Below are positions 18,069 through 27,035 of a stretch of DNA of 64,000 nt, piece by piece. Position numbers and translations under genes: made by a program. Origin of the DNA: Cryptosporangium sp044454545 (GTDB taxonomy: Bacteria; Actinomycetota; Actinomycetes; Mycobacteriales; Cryptosporangiaceae); the NCBI RefSeq assembly GCF_044454545.1, contig NZ_JBITDV010000009.1, positions 62,001 to 126,000 on the forward strand. Direction: 5' to 3'. The stretch's first letter is position 1. Every line of letters starts with the position of its first letter. Below the pieces are notes generated by a model. That model did no database searches, was not told where the DNA came from, and worked only from the letters and a program-made list of their open reading frames with translations.

Positions 18069-18808
18069 TCGCCGACGTCGAGGCGTCGACGGCAGTGGCC
18101 TTCGAGGGCGTGGACGTGGTCTTTCCCGACGGGACCCGGGCGCTGTCCGCCGTCGACCTGGGCGTCCGCCGCGGTGAGTTCGTGTCGCTGGTGGGGCCGT
18201 CGGGTTGCGGCAAGTCGACCCTGCTGCGGCTCGCTGCCGGGCTGGTCCGGCCCACCTCCGGCCTCGTGCGGAACGGCAGCAGGGAGCTCGGCTACGTCTT
18301 CCAGGACGCCACGCTGCTCCCGTGGCGGACAGTCGCCGACAACGTCGGCCTCCTGCCACAGCTGCGCCGGGTGGCACGCCGAGAGCGGCACGAACTGGTC
18401 TCCGCCGCTATCCAGACCGTCGGACTGCGTGGTTTCGAGGACTCCTACCCACGGACGCTGTCCGGTGGAATGAAGATGCGCGTTTCTCTCGCGAGAGCGC
18501 TGACGCTCGACCCGGACCTGTTCCTTTTCGACGAACCCTTCGGGGCGCTCGACGAAATGACCAGGGAGCGGTTGAACGACGAGGTTCTCCGACTCTTCCA
18601 AGTGAAGGGATTCGCCGGGATCTTCGTCACCCACTCCGTGCCCGAAGCCACCTTTCTCTCCACTCGCGTGATCGTCCTGTCGAGCAGGCCCGGACGCATC
18701 GTGGCGGACATTCCTGTCGGCTTCGACTACCCGCGGTCATCGACTCTTCGCTTCGACCCGGCATTCAACCGAGTCGCCGCCGCCGTATCCGACGCGCTTC
18801 GGAACTAG
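18065..18808 (+). CDS. ABC transporter ATP-binding protein (nitrate/sulfonate/pyrimidine type)
   Basis: A 247-residue ATPase with Walker A (GPSGCGKST), a Q-loop in YVFQDATLLPWRT, the signature LSGGMKMRVSLARAL, Walker B (LFLFDEPFGALDE) and the switch His in FVTHSVPEA. The Q-loop text and the D-E-M-TR ending mark the SsuB/TauB/ThiZ group. It energises the importer formed with the lipoprotein and permease that follow. GTG start, overlapping the oxygenase stop. Confidence 0.92.
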   Translation: MIADVEASTAVAFEGVDVVFPDGTRALSAVDLGVRRGEFVSLVGPSGCGKSTLLRLAAGLVRPTSGLVRNGSRELGYVFQDATLLPWRTVADNVGLLPQLRRVARRERHELVSAAIQTVGLRGFEDSYPRTLSGGMKMRVSLARALTLDPDLFLFDEPFGALDEMTRERLNDEVLRLFQVKGFAGIFVTHSVPEATFLSTRVIVLSSRPGRIVADIPVGFDYPRSSTLRFDPAFNRVAAAVSDALRN

Positions 18809-18839
18809 ATCACTCCGCCGTCAACCGAGAAGGAATCAG

Positions 18840-19994
18840 ATGAAGATCAAGCACATCCAGGCGCTCGCGTTAGCCGTTGGCCTGGTGCTGGTCACGGCCG
18901 GCTGTGGCGGCAGCGACTCGTCGTCCACGTCGTCCGGCACCACCACGGCCACCGGCACACCCGGGCGCCTGACGAGTGTCTGCCCGTCGACGATCAAGAT
19001 CCAGCTGGGCTGGTACCCCCAGCCGGACCCGTACGCAATGGTCTTCGGTCTGCTCGCACCGAACGGGAAGCTCGACTCCAAGGCGGCCAGCTACACCAGC
19101 ACGGCTCTGGCCGATCCCGGCCAGAAGATCGAGATCATCGGCGGTGGGCCCCTCGTGAGCTATCAGCAAGTCTCCTCGCTGATGTACACCGATCCCGACA
19201 TCCTGCTCGGCGACGTGAGCCTCGACGAGGCGATCGCCCAGGCGAAGAAGTTCCCGACGGTGGGCGTCGTCGCGCCGTTCGAGAAGTCGCCCCTCGGGCT
19301 CATGTACAACCCCGACGCCGTGAGCTTCACGTCATTGCAGGACGTCAAGGACTCGCGCACCACCGTGCTGGCGGCCGCCGGACAGACCTCGATCGCGGCA
19401 CTGGTCGGGCTCGGGAAGCTGGACAAGAGCCAGATCGACTCCAGCTACAAATACAGTCCGGCCCAGTTCGTCGCGGCCAACGGCAAGATCGCGCAGCAGG
19501 CCTTCGCGACGGAGGAGCCGTACGCCTACGAGCACTCCTCGTTCTGGAAGAAGCCGGTCGACGTGCTCCTGCTGGCTGATCAGGGCTACCCCAACTACCA
19601 GAACGACTTCGCCGTCACCCCGGCGAATCTCACGAGCAAGGCAGCCTGCCTCACCAAGCTGGTGCCGCTGATGCAGCAGTCGATGGTCGACTACTTCAAG
19701 AGTCCGGACGCGGTGAACACCGTGATCGCCGATCTCTCCGCCCAGCTCAAGAACCCGACGCCCGTCACGATCGGCTCGGAGAAGTTCGCCGCCGACGTGA
19801 TGAGCTCGAAGGGCCTGGTGGCCAACTCCACAGGATCGTCGACGTTCGGCCTGTTCGACTCCGCGCGGGTTCAGGACATGGTCAAGACCGTGACTCCGGT
19901 CTTCAAGGGGACCGCGAACTTCGACCCGGCGGTCAAGCCGGAGACGTTGTTCACTAACAAGTTCCTCGACCCGAGCATCGGTTTCAACCAGTGA
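18840..19994 (+). CDS. ABC transporter substrate-binding lipoprotein (NMT1/THI5-like)
   Basis: A 384-residue exported binding protein. The signal peptide ends at a lipobox (VLVTAGC), with Cys21 the lipidated residue, followed by a Ser/Thr/Gly linker. The opening of the mature domain, TIKIQLGWYPQPDPYAMVFG, resembles the NMT1/THI5 pyrimidine-precursor and sulfonate-binding family. The ligand is unknown; a nucleoside-like or N-heterocyclic compound is suggested by the neighbours. It overlaps the permease gene by GTGA. Confidence 0.88.
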   Translation: MKIKHIQALALAVGLVLVTAGCGGSDSSSTSSGTTTATGTPGRLTSVCPSTIKIQLGWYPQPDPYAMVFGLLAPNGKLDSKAASYTSTALADPGQKIEIIGGGPLVSYQQVSSLMYTDPDILLGDVSLDEAIAQAKKFPTVGVVAPFEKSPLGLMYNPDAVSFTSLQDVKDSRTTVLAAAGQTSIAALVGLGKLDKSQIDSSYKYSPAQFVAANGKIAQQAFATEEPYAYEHSSFWKKPVDVLLLADQGYPNYQNDFAVTPANLTSKAACLTKLVPLMQQSMVDYFKSPDAVNTVIADLSAQLKNPTPVTIGSEKFAADVMSSKGLVANSTGSSTFGLFDSARVQDMVKTVTPVFKGTANFDPAVKPETLFTNKFLDPSIGFNQ

Positions 19995-20896
19995 CGGCAC
20001 CGCAGCCGACCGCGGAGGCCCCGGTGACACCAGGTCCCGAGGGTCAGGTGCCCGGCGTCGGGCCGGCATCTGCGCCGGAGCATCGCCCACCTGGCGCGCC
20101 TGCCGGGGCAGGCCGGAGACGCATTCGGCGAGTCGTCGCCCCGGCCGTGGTGTTTCTGCTCTTCATCGGCGCCTGGTACCTCCTCGCCGACGTGCTGATG
20201 TCACCCAGCCGCCGTTTCCTGGTGCCGACACCGCACGCCGTCTGGCAGGAGAGTTTCGCGAACGCGGCCAGCCGGGACGAGTTGCTGCTCGGGCTGTGGG
20301 TGACAACCAAGGTGTCCCTCTGCGGCCTGCTCGTCGCCACGGTCGTCGGCACGGCGTTCGCCGTGGTGATGAGCCTGGCCGAATGGCTGGAGGACTCGTT
20401 TTATCCGTATGCGATTCTCCTTCAGGTCATCCCGGTACTGGCGATTGCTCCGTTGTTGGGACTTCTCGTCGGTTTCGGCTTCACGAGCAGAGTCATCGTC
20501 TGTGTGCTGATCGCGTTGTTCCCGATCATCACCAACACGCTCTTCGGGCTGAAATCGGCCGACCGGGGTATGCACGAGCTCTTCACGTTGATGAAGGTCG
20601 GGCGGGTGAGACGACTGTTGATGTTGCAGTTTCCGGCGGCGCTCCCGTCGATCTTCACCGGATTGCGGATATCGGGAGGCGCCGCGGTGGTCGGCGCGGT
20701 GGTCGGCGACTTCTTCTTCCAGCGCGGTGAGGCCGGGCTGGGAGTGCTCCTGCAGGCCTACAGCAACCAGCTCCTCACCCCGCAGCTTTACGGCGACGTC
20801 ATCCTCGCGGCGTTGCTGGGCGTCGCCATGTTCGTGGTGCTGTCCGCCCTGCAAACCCTGGTCACGGGCAAGTGGTATTCGCCAACCACCAAGTAG
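19991..20896 (+). CDS. ABC transporter permease
   Basis: A 301-residue membrane protein of the SsuC/TauC/ThiX class. After a soluble Pro/Gly-rich N-terminus of about 45 residues there are roughly six membrane helices. The EAA-type coupling loop is at MHELFTLMKVGRVRRLLMLQ, followed by FPAALPSIFTGLRIS, a hallmark of this group. It pairs with the ATPase and lipoprotein in the same operon. Confidence 0.9.
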   Translation: MTAPQPTAEAPVTPGPEGQVPGVGPASAPEHRPPGAPAGAGRRRIRRVVAPAVVFLLFIGAWYLLADVLMSPSRRFLVPTPHAVWQESFANAASRDELLLGLWVTTKVSLCGLLVATVVGTAFAVVMSLAEWLEDSFYPYAILLQVIPVLAIAPLLGLLVGFGFTSRVIVCVLIALFPIITNTLFGLKSADRGMHELFTLMKVGRVRRLLMLQFPAALPSIFTGLRISGGAAVVGAVVGDFFFQRGEAGLGVLLQAYSNQLLTPQLYGDVILAALLGVAMFVVLSALQTLVTGKWYSPTTK

Positions 20897-20910
20897 AGAA
20901 CGGAGGCGTT

Positions 20911-21882
20911 GTGGAGTCGTCCAGTGGTGACCCCGGTCCGCTGCGAGTGATCGTCGACACCGATCTGTCGCTGGGCGCGCCCGGATCGGAGATCGACGAC
21001 GGCCTGGCCTTGGCCATGGTGGTCGCCGAACCGCGACTCGACCTGCAGGCGGTCACGACCGTCAGCGGCAATGTCGATGCTGCGAGCGCCGCCTCTCTGG
21101 TGCTCGATCTGTTCGAGCGGCTCGACGTCCACGATGTTCCTGTGTTCAAGGGTGGCTTGTCGGCACTGTGCGACCCCGTGCCTCGTCGACCCTCGGTCCC
21201 GGCCGGTCGGGACGAAGACGGAGTCACCACCGGGTATGCCGCCGCGGAGATTGCTCGCCGGGTCGTGGAATCTCCCGGTGAGATCACGGTCATCGCCATC
21301 GGTCCGCTGACCAACCTCGCGGTGGCGATCACCATCGAGCCCGGATTCGCCGCTGCCGTCAAAGAGATCGTGGTGATGGGCGGGACGTATTTCCGGAATC
21401 TCAGCTGGGGGTCGCTGCCGAGCGAGTTCAACTTCTGGCTGGATCCGGAGGCCGCCAAAGTCGTGTTGCGCAGCGGGGCCAAGCTGCGCCTCGTCGGTCT
21501 CGACGTCACCACGCAGGTGCCGTTGTCACGCGCGGACGCCACGATGCTGCAGAACCGTGGCGGCCGGTTTGCCGCCTACGCCGGCACGTGCGCGCAGGCC
21601 TGGATCGAACGACTGGCGACGGAGTACCCCGGCGATCCGGACACGGGCGACTCCTGTTCGATGCACGATCCGGTGGCCGTTGCGGCAGCCGTCAGACCAG
21701 ACCTTCTGGAGTGGAAGGAGGTGTACGTGGACATCGTCACTCACGACCAGCTCGGGCGAGGCGTGGCTGTCGTGGATCGTCTCGAAGGCCCGGCGAGCCG
21801 AAGTCCGAACTGTTCAGTGGCCGCCGGAGTCGACTCCGAGTCCATTCGCGCCTACGCGCTCGGACTGCTGCTCACCTTGTGA
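20911..21882 (+). CDS. Inosine-uridine type nucleoside hydrolase
   Basis: A 323-residue enzyme that cleaves the N-glycosidic bond of nucleosides. The calcium-binding Asp cluster is at the N-terminus: VIVDTDLSLGAPGSEIDDGL, slightly longer than the usual DTDPGxDD. IAIGPLTNLAVAI and IVVMGG are also diagnostic. The start is the GTG at 20911 after GGAGG; an in-frame GTG at 20872 would overlap the permease. As the last gene of the operon it strongly suggests that the imported substrate, or an intermediate, carries a ribosyl or ribosyl-like group. Confidence 0.88.
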   Translation: MESSSGDPGPLRVIVDTDLSLGAPGSEIDDGLALAMVVAEPRLDLQAVTTVSGNVDAASAASLVLDLFERLDVHDVPVFKGGLSALCDPVPRRPSVPAGRDEDGVTTGYAAAEIARRVVESPGEITVIAIGPLTNLAVAITIEPGFAAAVKEIVVMGGTYFRNLSWGSLPSEFNFWLDPEAAKVVLRSGAKLRLVGLDVTTQVPLSRADATMLQNRGGRFAAYAGTCAQAWIERLATEYPGDPDTGDSCSMHDPVAVAAAVRPDLLEWKEVYVDIVTHDQLGRGVAVVDRLEGPASRSPNCSVAAGVDSESIRAYALGLLLTL

Positions 21883-22008
21883 CGTCGTCGCGATCCCTCT
21901 TGTCGTCTCGACCGGCGTTTCGGCGAGGTGCCGCTGACGCTGCGCTCCTGCGCGCTCCGCGCCAGTGAACGTCGTGATCGTGGCGAAGTTCTCGAACCGC
22001 CGGTCCGC

Positions 22009-22803
22009 TCAGGTCACTCGGAACACCGGCCACCCGATCTCGGTGCGCCACGCGGCCGGATCGCTCGCGTCCCGGGGCCCGACGAGGTAGACCTCCCGCA
22101 CGGGCCCCGCCACTGACATCGCGTTCTTCACGACCCAGGTACCGAGCTCACCGTAGGTGACCTCGATGCCTTCGTGCTCGCCGACGTGGGTGGTCACCGC
22201 CAGTTCCGCGGCGGGCAGGGTCGCGGCGTGCACGCGCCCGGTACGAGGTGGAGCGGCCGTCGGCAGGTAGACCAACACGTGACCGCGGCCCTGCTCGAAC
22301 AGGGAGTTGTCGTAGGTGCCACCCGGTGGACCGGTCACCGCGTCGCCGACGGCCACCTCCAACTCGGCCATCGCGCCCGCGAACCAGGCCTCGACCTCGC
22401 CCTCGTCGACCACGGCCGCCACCGCCGCGACCGTCCGGGCGGGCTCGGCGCGGAGCTCCACCACGATCGGCGCGGGGTCGGGCCGGAGCAGGCGGCGCAG
22501 CGACGCGACCGCGACCCGGGTGCGGTCGAGCTCGGCCTCCAAGCGTTGGAGGTGGTCGGCGACCAGGGTCGCGCGGACACCGGGGTCGGGGGACCGCAGG
22601 ATCCGCTGCACGTCACCCAGGGGGACGTCGAGTTCGCGGAGCCGGTTGATGACCTGCGCGGTCGGGATCTGCTCGACGGCGTAGTAGCGGTAGCCGGAGG
22701 TCTCGTCCACCACGGCGGGTTCCAGCAGGGCGCCCTCGTGGTACCGGCGCAAGGTCCGCACGCTCAGGTGGGTCAGGCGCGAGAACTCCCCGATCGTCAG
22801 CAT
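22009..22803 (-). CDS. MerR family regulator with GyrI-like effector domain
   Basis: A 264-residue regulator. The MerR DNA-binding domain is at residues 1-70 (MLTIGEFSRLTHLSVRTLRR, YHEGALLEP, SGYRYYAVEQ), then a coiled-coil dimer helix (LQRLEAELDRTRVAVASLRR), then a C-terminal effector-binding domain of the GyrI/BmrR type. Such proteins bind hydrophobic cations or aromatic compounds and twist a long promoter spacer open. It is divergent from the SnoaL-like gene, with a 23-bp palindrome between. The frame stays open upstream to 23235, but the domain clearly starts at 22803. Confidence 0.88.
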   Translation of the reverse strand: MLTIGEFSRLTHLSVRTLRRYHEGALLEPAVVDETSGYRYYAVEQIPTAQVINRLRELDVPLGDVQRILRSPDPGVRATLVADHLQRLEAELDRTRVAVASLRRLLRPDPAPIVVELRAEPARTVAAVAAVVDEGEVEAWFAGAMAELEVAVGDAVTGPPGGTYDNSLFEQGRGHVLVYLPTAAPPRTGRVHAATLPAAELAVTTHVGEHEGIEVTYGELGTWVVKNAMSVAGPVREVYLVGPRDASDPAAWRTEIGWPVFRVT

Positions 22804-22815
22804 CCCCGCAGTGTC

Positions 22816-22838
22816 GACTCTCCCCCCGGGGGAGAGTC
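22816..22838. promoter_or_regulatory. MerR-type operator palindrome
   Basis: A 10-bp inverted repeat (GACTCTCCCC / GGGGAGAGTC) with a 3-nt centre lies between the divergent MerR and SnoaL-like genes. Its form closely follows classic MerR-family operators that lie between -35 and -10. It begins 13 bp before the MerR start, so autoregulation is likely. Confidence 0.7.
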
Positions 22839-22881
22839 CACCGCTTGACCCTCCCGGGTCGCGAGGCCACACGGTGGGCTC

Positions 22882-23244
22882 ATGACACACGACAACGACC
22901 TCCGGTCCGATTCGCTCCCGACCACCGTCCGCAGTTTCCTCGCTGCTCACGTCGTCCGCGACGCCGACACGGCATCGTCGTTCTTCGCCGAGGACGCGGT
23001 GGCCGTCGACCAGGGCGAGTCCTTCCGCGGCCGGGAGCAGATCCACGCGTTCCTGCGGGACGCCGGCTCCGAGTTCGAGTACACGACCGAGCAGATCGGT
23101 GCCGCTCGGATCGACGACGACCACTGGGTGGTGACCCTGCGGCTCGAGGGGACCTTCCCGGGCGGCGTCGCCGAGCTCGACTACCGGTTCACGCTCCGTG
23201 AGGACGCCGTCAGCGAACTCGTCATCGCCAACCACGAAGCCTGA
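22882..23244 (+). CDS. SnoaL-like / NTF2-fold protein
   Basis: A 120-residue small alpha+beta-barrel protein. TVRSFLAAHVVRDADTASSF, FFAEDAVAVDQGESFRGREQ and the final beta strands match the SnoaL-like polyketide cyclase and steroid-isomerase superfamily, whose members range from enzymes to binding proteins. The specific activity is unknown. It is probably activated by the divergent MerR regulator and is followed by an SDR gene 36 bp downstream. Confidence 0.75.
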   Translation: MTHDNDLRSDSLPTTVRSFLAAHVVRDADTASSFFAEDAVAVDQGESFRGREQIHAFLRDAGSEFEYTTEQIGAARIDDDHWVVTLRLEGTFPGGVAELDYRFTLREDAVSELVIANHEA

Positions 23245-23280
23245 CCGAACCGCACTACGTCACTCTTCAGAGGAGAGCGA

Positions 23281-24069
23281 ATGCCTACTTCAGATCGCGA
23301 TCGTCTCGACGGTCGCCGTGCGCTGGTCACGGGCGGGTCGAAGGGCTCGGGCAAGGCCGTCGTCGAGAGACTGCGGGAGATGGGCGCCGACGTCTACGTG
23401 ACGGCGCGGACGATGCCCGAGGGGTACGCGCACCCCGACCGGTTCATCGAGGCCGACACCTCGACGGTCGAGGGCACGAAGGCGGTGGCCGACCGGATCG
23501 CCGAGACCGGCGGCGCACTGGACATCCTGGTGCACGTCGTCGGAGGTGCCTCGACGCCGTCCGGTGGGTTCGCGGTCATCACCGACGAGCAGTGGATGAT
23601 CGAGCTGAACCTCAACCTCCTCGGAGCGGTGCGCCTCGATCGAGCTCTCCTCCCGGCGATGATCGAGTCCGGGTCGGCGGTCGTGCTGCACTTCACCTCG
23701 ATCCAGCGTGAACTTCCTCAGTACGACGCGACCCTGGCCTACGCGGCAGCAAAAGCCGCGTTGCGCACCTACAGCAAGGGGCTCGCCAACGAGCTCGCCC
23801 CGCGCGGCGTCCGCGTCAACGCGATCAGCCCCGGCGGGATCGAGACGCAGGCCTACGAGAGGTTCGTGGACCGGATCGCCGAGGGCAACGGGATCAGCCG
23901 AGAACAAGCCAAGCAGAGCATCTTCGACTCCCTCGGAGGCGTTCCCCTGGGACGGTTTGCCGACCCCGAGGAGATCGCCGACCTGGTCGGGTTCCTGGTC
24001 TCGGACCGCGCCTCGGCCATCGTGGGCGCCGAGTACGTGATCGACGGCGGAACGGTCCCGACCGTCTGA
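23281..24069 (+). CDS. Short-chain dehydrogenase/reductase
   Basis: A 262-residue classical SDR. The cofactor motif is VTGGSKGSGKAVVERL, the catalytic Ser is in LHFTSIQREL, and Tyr/Lys are in LAYAAAKAALRTY, followed by VRVNAISPGGIET. An N-terminal ARTMP after strand 2 suggests NADP use. The ribosome site GAGGAGAG lies just before the ATG. It probably forms one unit with the SnoaL-like gene under MerR control. It is convergent with the flavin monooxygenase (16-bp gap). Confidence 0.88.
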   Translation: MPTSDRDRLDGRRALVTGGSKGSGKAVVERLREMGADVYVTARTMPEGYAHPDRFIEADTSTVEGTKAVADRIAETGGALDILVHVVGGASTPSGGFAVITDEQWMIELNLNLLGAVRLDRALLPAMIESGSAVVLHFTSIQRELPQYDATLAYAAAKAALRTYSKGLANELAPRGVRVNAISPGGIETQAYERFVDRIAEGNGISREQAKQSIFDSLGGVPLGRFADPEEIADLVGFLVSDRASAIVGAEYVIDGGTVPTV

Positions 24070-24085
24070 GCCCGCCGACGGACGA

Positions 24086-25855
24086 CTAGCGCGTTCCCAG
24101 CACACGCTCCAGGGCGTCGGTCAGGAACGTGGCGGCGGCCCGTGGGTCGTCCGGGGCGTGGACGTGGCGCGCCGCGACGTACAGGTCGGGGCGGACGAGG
24201 AGCACCCCGCCGTCGTGGATTTCTCGCAAGTCCGCCCAGGTGCCGTACGGGTCCTCGATCGCCTGGCCCGGGCCGACGACCACGGCCCGGATCGCTACGC
24301 CGAGGCTCGCCGACAGCGCCGCGGCCGCGTCCACCCAGTCCTGACCGCCGATACCGGTCCACAGGCTGAATTCGCCGCCGCCGGCCAGGTCGAGGGTCGA
24401 GATCCGATGCCCGGCGCGGGTCACCCAGGTGTGCGGGAGCTTGGCCCCGGGCCACGTGGTCGGTTGCGCGTACAGCTCGGGGTCGCCGTCGTAGTCGGGC
24501 ATGGGCGTGCCGTCCGGGATGACGGCCCCCGACGCGTAGCGCTGGTTGTGCTCGACGCCGTGGGCGTTGAACTCGTACGACTTGTAGGCGATCGCTTCCC
24601 GCAGTGCCGTCCGGATCTTCTCCCCGTCCGGGCCCGGCGCCTCCCGCAGCGCGAGCTGCTGCTCCAGCCGCTCGACGTTGCTGGTGTCGTCCACGTCGAG
24701 CGCCGCGATGATCCGGCCGGTGTCGGCGATGCTCTGGTTGGCCCGCTCGACGACCTGCCGGGCGATCGGAGCCCGCTCGGCGTCGTAGGAGTCCAGGAGC
24801 GACGGCTGGGCCAGCCCGCGGACGACGTGGTGCAGCTTCCAGGCCAGGTTGTACGCGTCCTGGATGGATGTGTTGGAACCCAGGCCGTTCGTCGGGGGGT
24901 GCCGGTGGACGGCGTCCCCGGCGCAGAACACGCGCCCGGTGGCCAGCCGGGTGGCGAACTGATGGTTGACCGTCCAGGGCGAGCTCGACTTGATCCGCAT
25001 CTCGAAGTCGTCGGTGCCGACGAGCTGCACGGCGAGCTGGCGGATGAAGTCGTCGGTGAGGTCCGGGGGCCCGGCGGCGACCTCGTAACCCCACATGAGC
25101 ATCCACTCGGTCCAGGGCTTGATCATCCGCAGGACGCCGAGACCGACGCCTTCCTTGTCTGCTCCGGGCTGCAGCATCCAATACAGGACGGACGGCCGGT
25201 GGGCCACGAAGCGGGTCAGGTCGGCCTCGATGATGATGTTGAGCGCCCCGGCCACCGCCCCCGGGCCTTCGAAGGGCAGGCCGGCGTCGGCGGCGACCTT
25301 GCTGCGGGCTCCGTCGGCACCGACGAGATAGAGCGACCGGACCTGGTACTCCGCCCCGGTCAGCCGGTCGCGGACCCGCGTGGTGACGCCGTCGGCGTCT
25401 TGGACGTGGGAGAGGTACTCGGTGTCGAACCGCACCCGCGCGCCCCGGTCTTGCGCCGCCTGCATGAGCACCGGCTCGGTGATCGTCTGCGGTGCGTCGA
25501 GCATCGTGCAGGGGCTGGCCAGCTGGTAGTCGGCATGGCGACGGATGTCGGTGCCCCACGAGGAGACCCGGCCGAGCTCGGCACCGACGAGGCTGGTGCA
25601 GAACGTGGTGTTGCCCATGAACTCCCAGGGCGTGGCCTCGCGCATCAGACGCTCTTCCAGGCCCATGTCTCGCAGGGTCTCCATGGTGCGCTGGTTGGTG
25701 ATGTGCGCTCGCGGGGTTTCGGAGAGCCGCCCGTACTTGGTCAGCACCGTGACGCGGGTGCCATAGGTGGCCAGGAAGAGCGCAGCCGCGGCTCCGGCCG
25801 GCCCGGACCCGATCACCAGCACCTCGGTCTCGACCGTGGGAATGTCCGTCGTCAT
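24086..25855 (-). CDS. FAD-dependent aromatic monooxygenase (PheA/TfdB type)
   Basis: A 589-residue class A flavoprotein hydroxylase. The FAD motif is VLVIGSGPAGAAAALFLATY; the DG motif is LYLVGADGARSKVAADAG; the GD motif is FCAGDAVHRHPPTNGLGSN. The length and a C-terminal thioredoxin-like domain (GVAIRAVVVGPGQA) fit the phenol 2-monooxygenase / 2,4-dichlorophenol hydroxylase branch. It hydroxylates a phenolic or polycyclic aromatic substrate with NAD(P)H and O2. Context with an SDR, SnoaL-like protein and a drug-sensing MerR suggests detoxification or tailoring of an aromatic compound. Confidence 0.88.
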   Translation of the reverse strand: MTTDIPTVETEVLVIGSGPAGAAAALFLATYGTRVTVLTKYGRLSETPRAHITNQRTMETLRDMGLEERLMREATPWEFMGNTTFCTSLVGAELGRVSSWGTDIRRHADYQLASPCTMLDAPQTITEPVLMQAAQDRGARVRFDTEYLSHVQDADGVTTRVRDRLTGAEYQVRSLYLVGADGARSKVAADAGLPFEGPGAVAGALNIIIEADLTRFVAHRPSVLYWMLQPGADKEGVGLGVLRMIKPWTEWMLMWGYEVAAGPPDLTDDFIRQLAVQLVGTDDFEMRIKSSSPWTVNHQFATRLATGRVFCAGDAVHRHPPTNGLGSNTSIQDAYNLAWKLHHVVRGLAQPSLLDSYDAERAPIARQVVERANQSIADTGRIIAALDVDDTSNVERLEQQLALREAPGPDGEKIRTALREAIAYKSYEFNAHGVEHNQRYASGAVIPDGTPMPDYDGDPELYAQPTTWPGAKLPHTWVTRAGHRISTLDLAGGGEFSLWTGIGGQDWVDAAAALSASLGVAIRAVVVGPGQAIEDPYGTWADLREIHDGGVLLVRPDLYVAARHVHAPDDPRAAATFLTDALERVLGTR

Positions 25856-25980
25856 CAGCTCCGCCTTCGCCGTCGAAGTGCCCGGTGAGGGGCATGTCTA
25901 CAGGCCGACCGCTCTGCGGACATCTGTCCGACATCGTTCGCTGACGCTGGGGTCGGTGTCAATAGCCGAGACGCCTCGCG

Positions 25981-26967
25981 TCACGCCCGTACCAGACGTG
26001 CCGACCACTCCCGGTAGGTCGCCCGGATCCGTTCCTCCGCCTCGGCCGGGGCGCCCAGCTCGTCCAGGCCGAGCAAGATCGCGCCGGCCAGCGGCGAGAC
26101 GTCCGGGATCCGGATCGCGGCCAGGGGCGCCATCGCCTCGATCCGGGCCTGGACGTCGTCGAGCAGCAGCGGGTGTCCGGCGGCCAGCACACCTCCGCCC
26201 AGCACGACGTCGACCGATCGTTCGGTGAGCGCCAGCCGCCGCAGTGCGACCCCGGCCATCAGCCCGAGTTCTTCGGCCTGCCGGGCCACGATCGCCCGCG
26301 CCGTGGCGTCGCCGGCCGACGCGACGTCGAAAATCAGCGGCACGATCTCGTGCAGCCGGCCGGACTCGACCCGGCCGAAGTGCAGCTCCTCGGCGAGCGC
26401 CACCGCCGAGCGGGTGCGGAAGTGCCCGGCGATCGCGGCGGCCAGCGCGGTCGCCGGGCCACGACCGTCCTCTCCCCGGGCGGCCGCGAACATCGCTTCG
26501 GCGGCCATCCCGCTACCGCCGCCCCAATCCCCGCTGAGCTTGCCCAGCGCAGGGAAGCGGAAGACCGTCCCGTCCTCGGCGATCCCGAGGCAGTTGATTC
26601 CGGCGCCGCAGATCGCCGCCACTCCGGCCAGCCGCCGGGCCCCGCTGCGCAGCAACGCGAACGTGTCGTTGCCGACCACGGTCCGGTCGGCCAGCGCGAG
26701 TGCGCTCAGCCCGTCCCGGTACCGCTCCACCTCCGCCGGGAAGTCGGCGTTGGCCAGATAGGCCGCCAGCAGAGCCGCCGGCGGAGCGCCGGCGGCGGCC
26801 ACCGCCGCCCGGATCGTCGCCACCACCCCGGCCAGTGCCGCGTCCGGGCCGTCGACGGTCGGGCGGAAGCCGTCGCCGCGCACGGTCGCCAGCACGGTGC
26901 CGTCGGTGCGGACCACCGCCGCGTCGGTCTTGGAGTTGCCCGCGTCGAGCGCGACGAGCACTTTCAT
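25981..26967 (-). CDS. BadF/BadG-type ATPase, N-acetylglucosamine kinase-like
   Basis: A 328-residue sugar kinase of the ASKHA fold. The phosphate-1 motif is VALDAGNSKTDAAVVRTDG. IGAGINCLGI appears as ICGAGINCLG, and LSGDWGGGSGMAAEAMF matches the GlcNAc kinase signature (GDxGS). It phosphorylates an amino sugar or related sugar with ATP. It is the last gene of the sugar operon, after the GH4 glycosidase, so it probably handles the released monosaccharide. The start is at the ATG at 26967, where the motif begins. Confidence 0.85.
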   Translation of the reverse strand: MKVLVALDAGNSKTDAAVVRTDGTVLATVRGDGFRPTVDGPDAALAGVVATIRAAVAAAGAPPAALLAAYLANADFPAEVERYRDGLSALALADRTVVGNDTFALLRSGARRLAGVAAICGAGINCLGIAEDGTVFRFPALGKLSGDWGGGSGMAAEAMFAAARGEDGRGPATALAAAIAGHFRTRSAVALAEELHFGRVESGRLHEIVPLIFDVASAGDATARAIVARQAEELGLMAGVALRRLALTERSVDVVLGGGVLAAGHPLLLDDVQARIEAMAPLAAIRIPDVSPLAGAILLGLDELGAPAEAEERIRATYREWSARLVRA

Positions 26968-27035
26968 TGCACTCCGTTCGACCGGCGGCCGGGTGGGCCG
27001 GTCGGCCTTCGGGCCGCTCGGGGGAGGGGAAGGGT

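Noticed and set aside
22816..22838. Terminator
   Set aside because: The palindrome lies between divergent starts, not after a gene, so an operator is more likely.
24158..25888. 576-codon open frame on the plus strand
   Set aside because: It lies opposite the flavin monooxygenase gene, whose FAD motifs are complete. Composition is that of an antisense shadow in high-GC DNA.
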